From the NCBI GenBank assembly GCA_030040475.1, contig JASHTQ010000337.1:1-15396 (forward strand): a stretch of 15,396 bases of DNA. The letters run 5' to 3'. Both the position numbers and the translations under genes were made by a program. Numbering within the stretch: position 1 is the stretch's first letter; every line of letters starts with the position of its first letter. Source of the stretch: Streptosporangiaceae bacterium (GTDB lineage Bacteria > Actinomycetota > Actinomycetes > Streptosporangiales > Streptosporangiaceae). This document shows positions 13,021-15,396 of this stretch, piece after piece. The notes beneath the pieces are model-generated. The model was not told where the DNA came from and searched no databases. It was given only the letters and a program-made list of their open reading frames with translations.

Positions 13021-14064
13021 CTATGGGCGGTTATCGGTGATCCAGGCGTCGATGCGCTCCCACCACTGGTAGAGCCACTGCAGCTGGGCCTCGTGATCGG
13101 CCGAGCGGGGCACCTCGTCGAACGGCACCCGCCACCACCGGGCCCGCACGACCTGGTCGGCCGCCAGGCTGCGCCAGACGTCGCGGGCGCTGACCAGGGC
13201 GTCCAGGCCGGCGTGCGCGACGAAGATCACGTCAGCGTCCGGGCAGGCCGCGATGGCGGCCAGCGCGCCGCCCGGATGCGGCGGGAGCAGGTTCGGCATG
13301 TCCCTCGCCCGGGCGGCCAGGTCACGGCGGCCCTGGCGTTCCAGCCGCCGGATGCCGCGGCGCCAGCGGCCCGGCGTCCAGTTCCCGCCCTCGGGGAAGA
13401 TCACCAGCGCGCCCTCCCGGTCAAGCCCGCGGGCCAGCCGCTCGATCTGCTCGGTGTAGATCCGCTCGCCGGCCTGCCGGCGCTTGATGAAGACGTTCGG
13501 CACCCGGTTGGCCACCACGTCGACGCTGGGGTCGAACTGCAGCGCGGCCTTCATGATCACCCGCGGGCGCCGGCGGTAGACGCTCAGCAGCTGGTGCACG
13601 AGCAGCAGCGAATCGCCGGGCCCGGCGTGCCTGGACAGCACGATGATGGGGCGGCCGAGCCTGGCCAGCCGCTCCTGCGCGGTGAGCTCGGGCTCGTCGA
13701 CGATAACCCGCAGCCCGAACGTCCGCTCCGCACCCCGGTACAGCGAGTCGAGGAACCACCGCATGACCGCGTAGTGGCGGCTCTGGTAGGAATCGGTGCG
13801 CAGCCGGCCGCCGAACCCGCTGGCGATCCACAGTCCCAGCAACACCACCAGTGCCACGCTCTCCGCGACCAGCCAGACCAGCGCGAAGCCAAGCACCCGC
13901 AATCCGCGCATCCGGCCCGTCCGTGCCCGCCCCAGCACCCCGAAAAGCACCGTGAACAGCACCGCGACCAGCGCGAGCAGCGGCGAGAGCACGACCAGGG
14001 CGATCGCGATCGCGACCACAAGCGGCGCAAGCACCAGCCTGCGGATCACCCTAGGCGGGAGCAT
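13021..14064 (-). CDS. PlsC-like 1-acylglycerol-phosphate acyltransferase family protein
   Basis: 347 residues from ATG 14064; a TTG at 14067 is a less likely start. Two hydrophobic segments (about 9-43 and 57-82) anchor it to the membrane. The acyltransferase signature is present: SRHAGPGDS gives the HxxxxD catalytic pair (His146, Asp151) and IFPEGGNWT gives the FPEG substrate motif (223-226). The family moves acyl groups from acyl-CoA/ACP to lysophosphatidate or other lysolipids; at 347 residues with a long N-terminal membrane part it is larger than classic PlsC, so the acceptor may differ. It starts 14 bases after the patatin-like gene and is probably co-transcribed, suggesting lipid deacylation-reacylation. 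Confidence 0.9.
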   Translation of the reverse strand: MLPPRVIRRLVLAPLVVAIAIALVVLSPLLALVAVLFTVLFGVLGRARTGRMRGLRVLGFALVWLVAESVALVVLLGLWIASGFGGRLRTDSYQSRHYAVMRWFLDSLYRGAERTFGLRVIVDEPELTAQERLARLGRPIIVLSRHAGPGDSLLLVHQLLSVYRRRPRVIMKAALQFDPSVDVVANRVPNVFIKRRQAGERIYTEQIERLARGLDREGALVIFPEGGNWTPGRWRRGIRRLERQGRRDLAARARDMPNLLPPHPGGALAAIAACPDADVIFVAHAGLDALVSARDVWRSLAADQVVRARWWRVPFDEVPRSADHEAQLQWLYQWWERIDAWITDNRP

Positions 14065-14078
14065 CAAGGCCCCGCTGC

Positions 14079-14903
14079 TTAGTTCCTGGCCAGCGCGGCG
14101 AGATAGGTCGCGGACGCCGTGTAAGCACGCTCGATACTCTGCCCGACCCTGGCCCGGTCACGGTAGCGGAACTGCGACAATCCCGGCGGGAGCCGGTCGC
14201 CGCCGGTCGGCAGGACGTGCACGCGGACGCCGTCGGGAAGCGCGGACATCTCCTCGTGGAACCGGTGCCTGCGGGCGATCTCGAAGGCGACGAGCCCCAC
14301 CTCCCACGGCCGGGTCGGCACCTCGAGCGGGCTCTCGATCCGCCCCACCTGCAGCACGTAGACGCTGTCGGCGCCCAGCGCCACCGCCCGCCCGACCGGG
14401 ATCGAGTCGACAAGCCCCCCGTCGAAGTAATGCCCCCCGTCGACCTCGACCGGCGGCAGCAGCCCGGGCACCGCGCACGAGGCCATCACCGCGGGCACCA
14501 GCGCCCCGCTGCTGAACCACCGAGCGCTGGCCGTCTCGATCCCCGCCGCCACGCACTGAAACGGCAGCTCCAGGTCGGCGAAGTCGTCCCCGGGCAGCGC
14601 GCTTTCCAGCAGCCGGCGCAGCGGCTCGAGCGAGTGCAGGTGCGTCCCCGACCGCACCAGCCGCGCCGCCCGCCCCCACACGTTCTCGCTGAACGCCAGC
14701 CGCAGCTCGTCTCCCTGCCACATCTGGCCGAGCCGCCGCGCCGCGCCGGCCGGATCGGCCGCCACGAACGCCCCGTTGATCGCCCCGACCGAGGTCCCCA
14801 CCACCAGGTCAGGAACGATGCCCGCCTCGGAAAGCGCCCTGAGCATCCCGACCTCATGCGCTCCGAGCAGCCCCCCGCCGCCCAGCACGAAAGCCGTCGT
14901 CAT
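14079..14903 (-). CDS. Patatin-like phospholipase
   Basis: 274 residues, the usual size of small bacterial patatin/RssA-type lipases. The oxyanion-hole stretch LGGGGLLGAHEVG (7-19), nucleophile motif GTSVG (Ser38) and catalytic FDGG (Asp161) are intact, so the Ser-Asp dyad is complete. It probably hydrolyses acyl esters of phospholipids or glycolipids in the cytosol or at the inner membrane face. The ATG at 14903 fits the family N-terminus, but there is no ribosome site; TAGGCT ends a few bases upstream and could be the -10 of a leaderless transcript. It is followed after 14 bases by the PlsC-like gene, its likely partner in acyl-chain exchange. Confidence 0.93.
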   Translation of the reverse strand: MTTAFVLGGGGLLGAHEVGMLRALSEAGIVPDLVVGTSVGAINGAFVAADPAGAARRLGQMWQGDELRLAFSENVWGRAARLVRSGTHLHSLEPLRRLLESALPGDDFADLELPFQCVAAGIETASARWFSSGALVPAVMASCAVPGLLPPVEVDGGHYFDGGLVDSIPVGRAVALGADSVYVLQVGRIESPLEVPTRPWEVGLVAFEIARRHRFHEEMSALPDGVRVHVLPTGGDRLPPGLSQFRYRDRARVGQSIERAYTASATYLAALARN

Positions 14904-14955
14904 GCCAAGAGCCTAGCCAGGAGGTTCCGGATAAAACCCGGAGGGACGGCGGCGG

Positions 14956-15396
14956 TCAGCCGCGCCTGATCGTCAGCCCGAGCGAGGCGAACTGGTCGAA
15001 GGGGCGATGGTAGCCGCGCTCGATGTGGTGGATGCCGTGCAGCGCGGACGGCTGCCCGGCGACCGCCGCGGCCAGCACGGCGGAGAAGCCGGCCCGGACG
15101 TCAGGCAGCGTGACCTCGGCGCCCTGCAGCTTGGACACGCCCCTGATGACGGCCGAATGCACCGCGTTCGTGTCGTGGAAACGGCACGCCGGGCCGCCCA
15201 GGCAGGCCGCGAAGACCTCGATCTCGCAGCCCATCTTCTGCAGCGCGGGGACGTAGACAAGGCGGTTCTCGAACACCGTCTCGTGCAGCACGGACATCCC
15301 CTCGGCCTGGGTGAACAGCACCATCAGCGGCTGCTGCCAGTCGGTCATGAAGCCGGGGTGGGTGTCGGTGTGCACGGCGGCGGCGCGCAGGCCGTC
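14956..15396 (-). CDS. murA: UDP-N-acetylglucosamine 1-carboxyvinyltransferase (MurA) family, C-terminal part
   Basis: 146 residues are visible; the start lies beyond the right edge. The sequence matches the C-terminal third of MurA: HPGFMTDWQQP holds the catalytic-region Asp, followed by LHETVFENRLVYVPAL, then RGVSKLQGAEVTLPDVRAG with the conserved Arg contacting substrate, and the family ending HHIERGYHRPFDQFASLG. MurA adds enolpyruvate from PEP to UDP-GlcNAc, the first committed peptidoglycan step; the Cys loop lies outside the window. Actinomycetes often have two paralogues, and which one this is cannot be told here. It ends 52 bases before the patatin gene with no clear terminator. Confidence 0.85.
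   Translation of the reverse strand, partial: DGLRAAAVHTDTHPGFMTDWQQPLMVLFTQAEGMSVLHETVFENRLVYVPALQKMGCEIEVFAACLGGPACRFHDTNAVHSAVIRGVSKLQGAEVTLPDVRAGFSAVLAAAVAGQPSALHGIHHIERGYHRPFDQFASLGLTIRRG

Noticed and set aside
14926..14942. TCCGG/CCGGA hairpin between the MurA and patatin genes as a terminator
   Set aside because: Only a 5-bp stem with a 7-base loop and no T-run; too weak to call.
1..15396. tRNA genes, CRISPR arrays, insertion sequences or phage genes
   Set aside because: No regular spaced repeats, cloverleaf-like sequence, transposase or phage motif was recognised on either strand.

Overview
The window is about 15.4 kb of very GC-rich DNA with strong third-position G/C bias. It carries GTG starts, likely leaderless mRNAs, DUF397, DUF1707 and DrrAB-type genes. 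Together these point to a filamentous actinomycete (Streptosporangiales/Streptomyces-like); I cannot name the genus from sequence alone. No tRNA, rRNA, CRISPR array or intact transposase was seen.

Left part (1-2.5 kb): a damaged, 5'-truncated M55 (DppA-type) D-aminopeptidase gene, reading left and running off the window edge. It is followed by an 11-bp tandem repeat and a strong hairpin terminator. Next is a divergent pair: an NAD(P)-binding SDR/epimerase (minus) and a TetR regulator (plus). They share a 116-bp gap holding two matching palindromes 31 bp apart, which are probably the TetR operators.

Centre-left (2.5-7.3 kb), all plus strand: a regulator with a C-terminal ribbon-helix-helix (RHH) domain starts at a leaderless promoter that is covered by an array of TGGCGCCA boxes on an 11-bp period. 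A DUF4097 beta-repeat protein and a DrrA/DrrB-type ABC-2 exporter follow, closely packed and probably co-transcribed. After a hairpin terminator comes debris of an XRE/DUF5753-DUF397 locus with a frameshift, then a doubtful small ORF, then a DUF1707 protein. A 31-bp direct repeat occurs once before the RHH gene and once after the debris, bracketing this module.

Right part (7.4-15.4 kb), all minus strand, in transcription order: the 3' end of a MurA-like gene (cut by the window edge), a patatin-like lipase, and a PlsC-type acyltransferase. A 170-bp gap follows, then a multi-membrane GT-C (ArnT/GT39-like) protein, a BcsA-like processive GT2 synthase, and a secreted or membrane-anchored GH26 glycoside hydrolase, overlapping at each junction. 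A second GH26 paralogue lies after a 215-bp gap. The last four look like a locus for making and trimming a cell-surface beta-glycan, possibly mannan-like. The terminal GH26 paralogue has lost the catalytic nucleophile and the His before the acid/base Glu, so it is probably a pseudoenzyme.

The most interesting points are the TGGCGCCA operator array on a leaderless RHH gene, the active/inactive GH26 pair attached to a synthase operon, and the 31-bp repeats around the exporter module.
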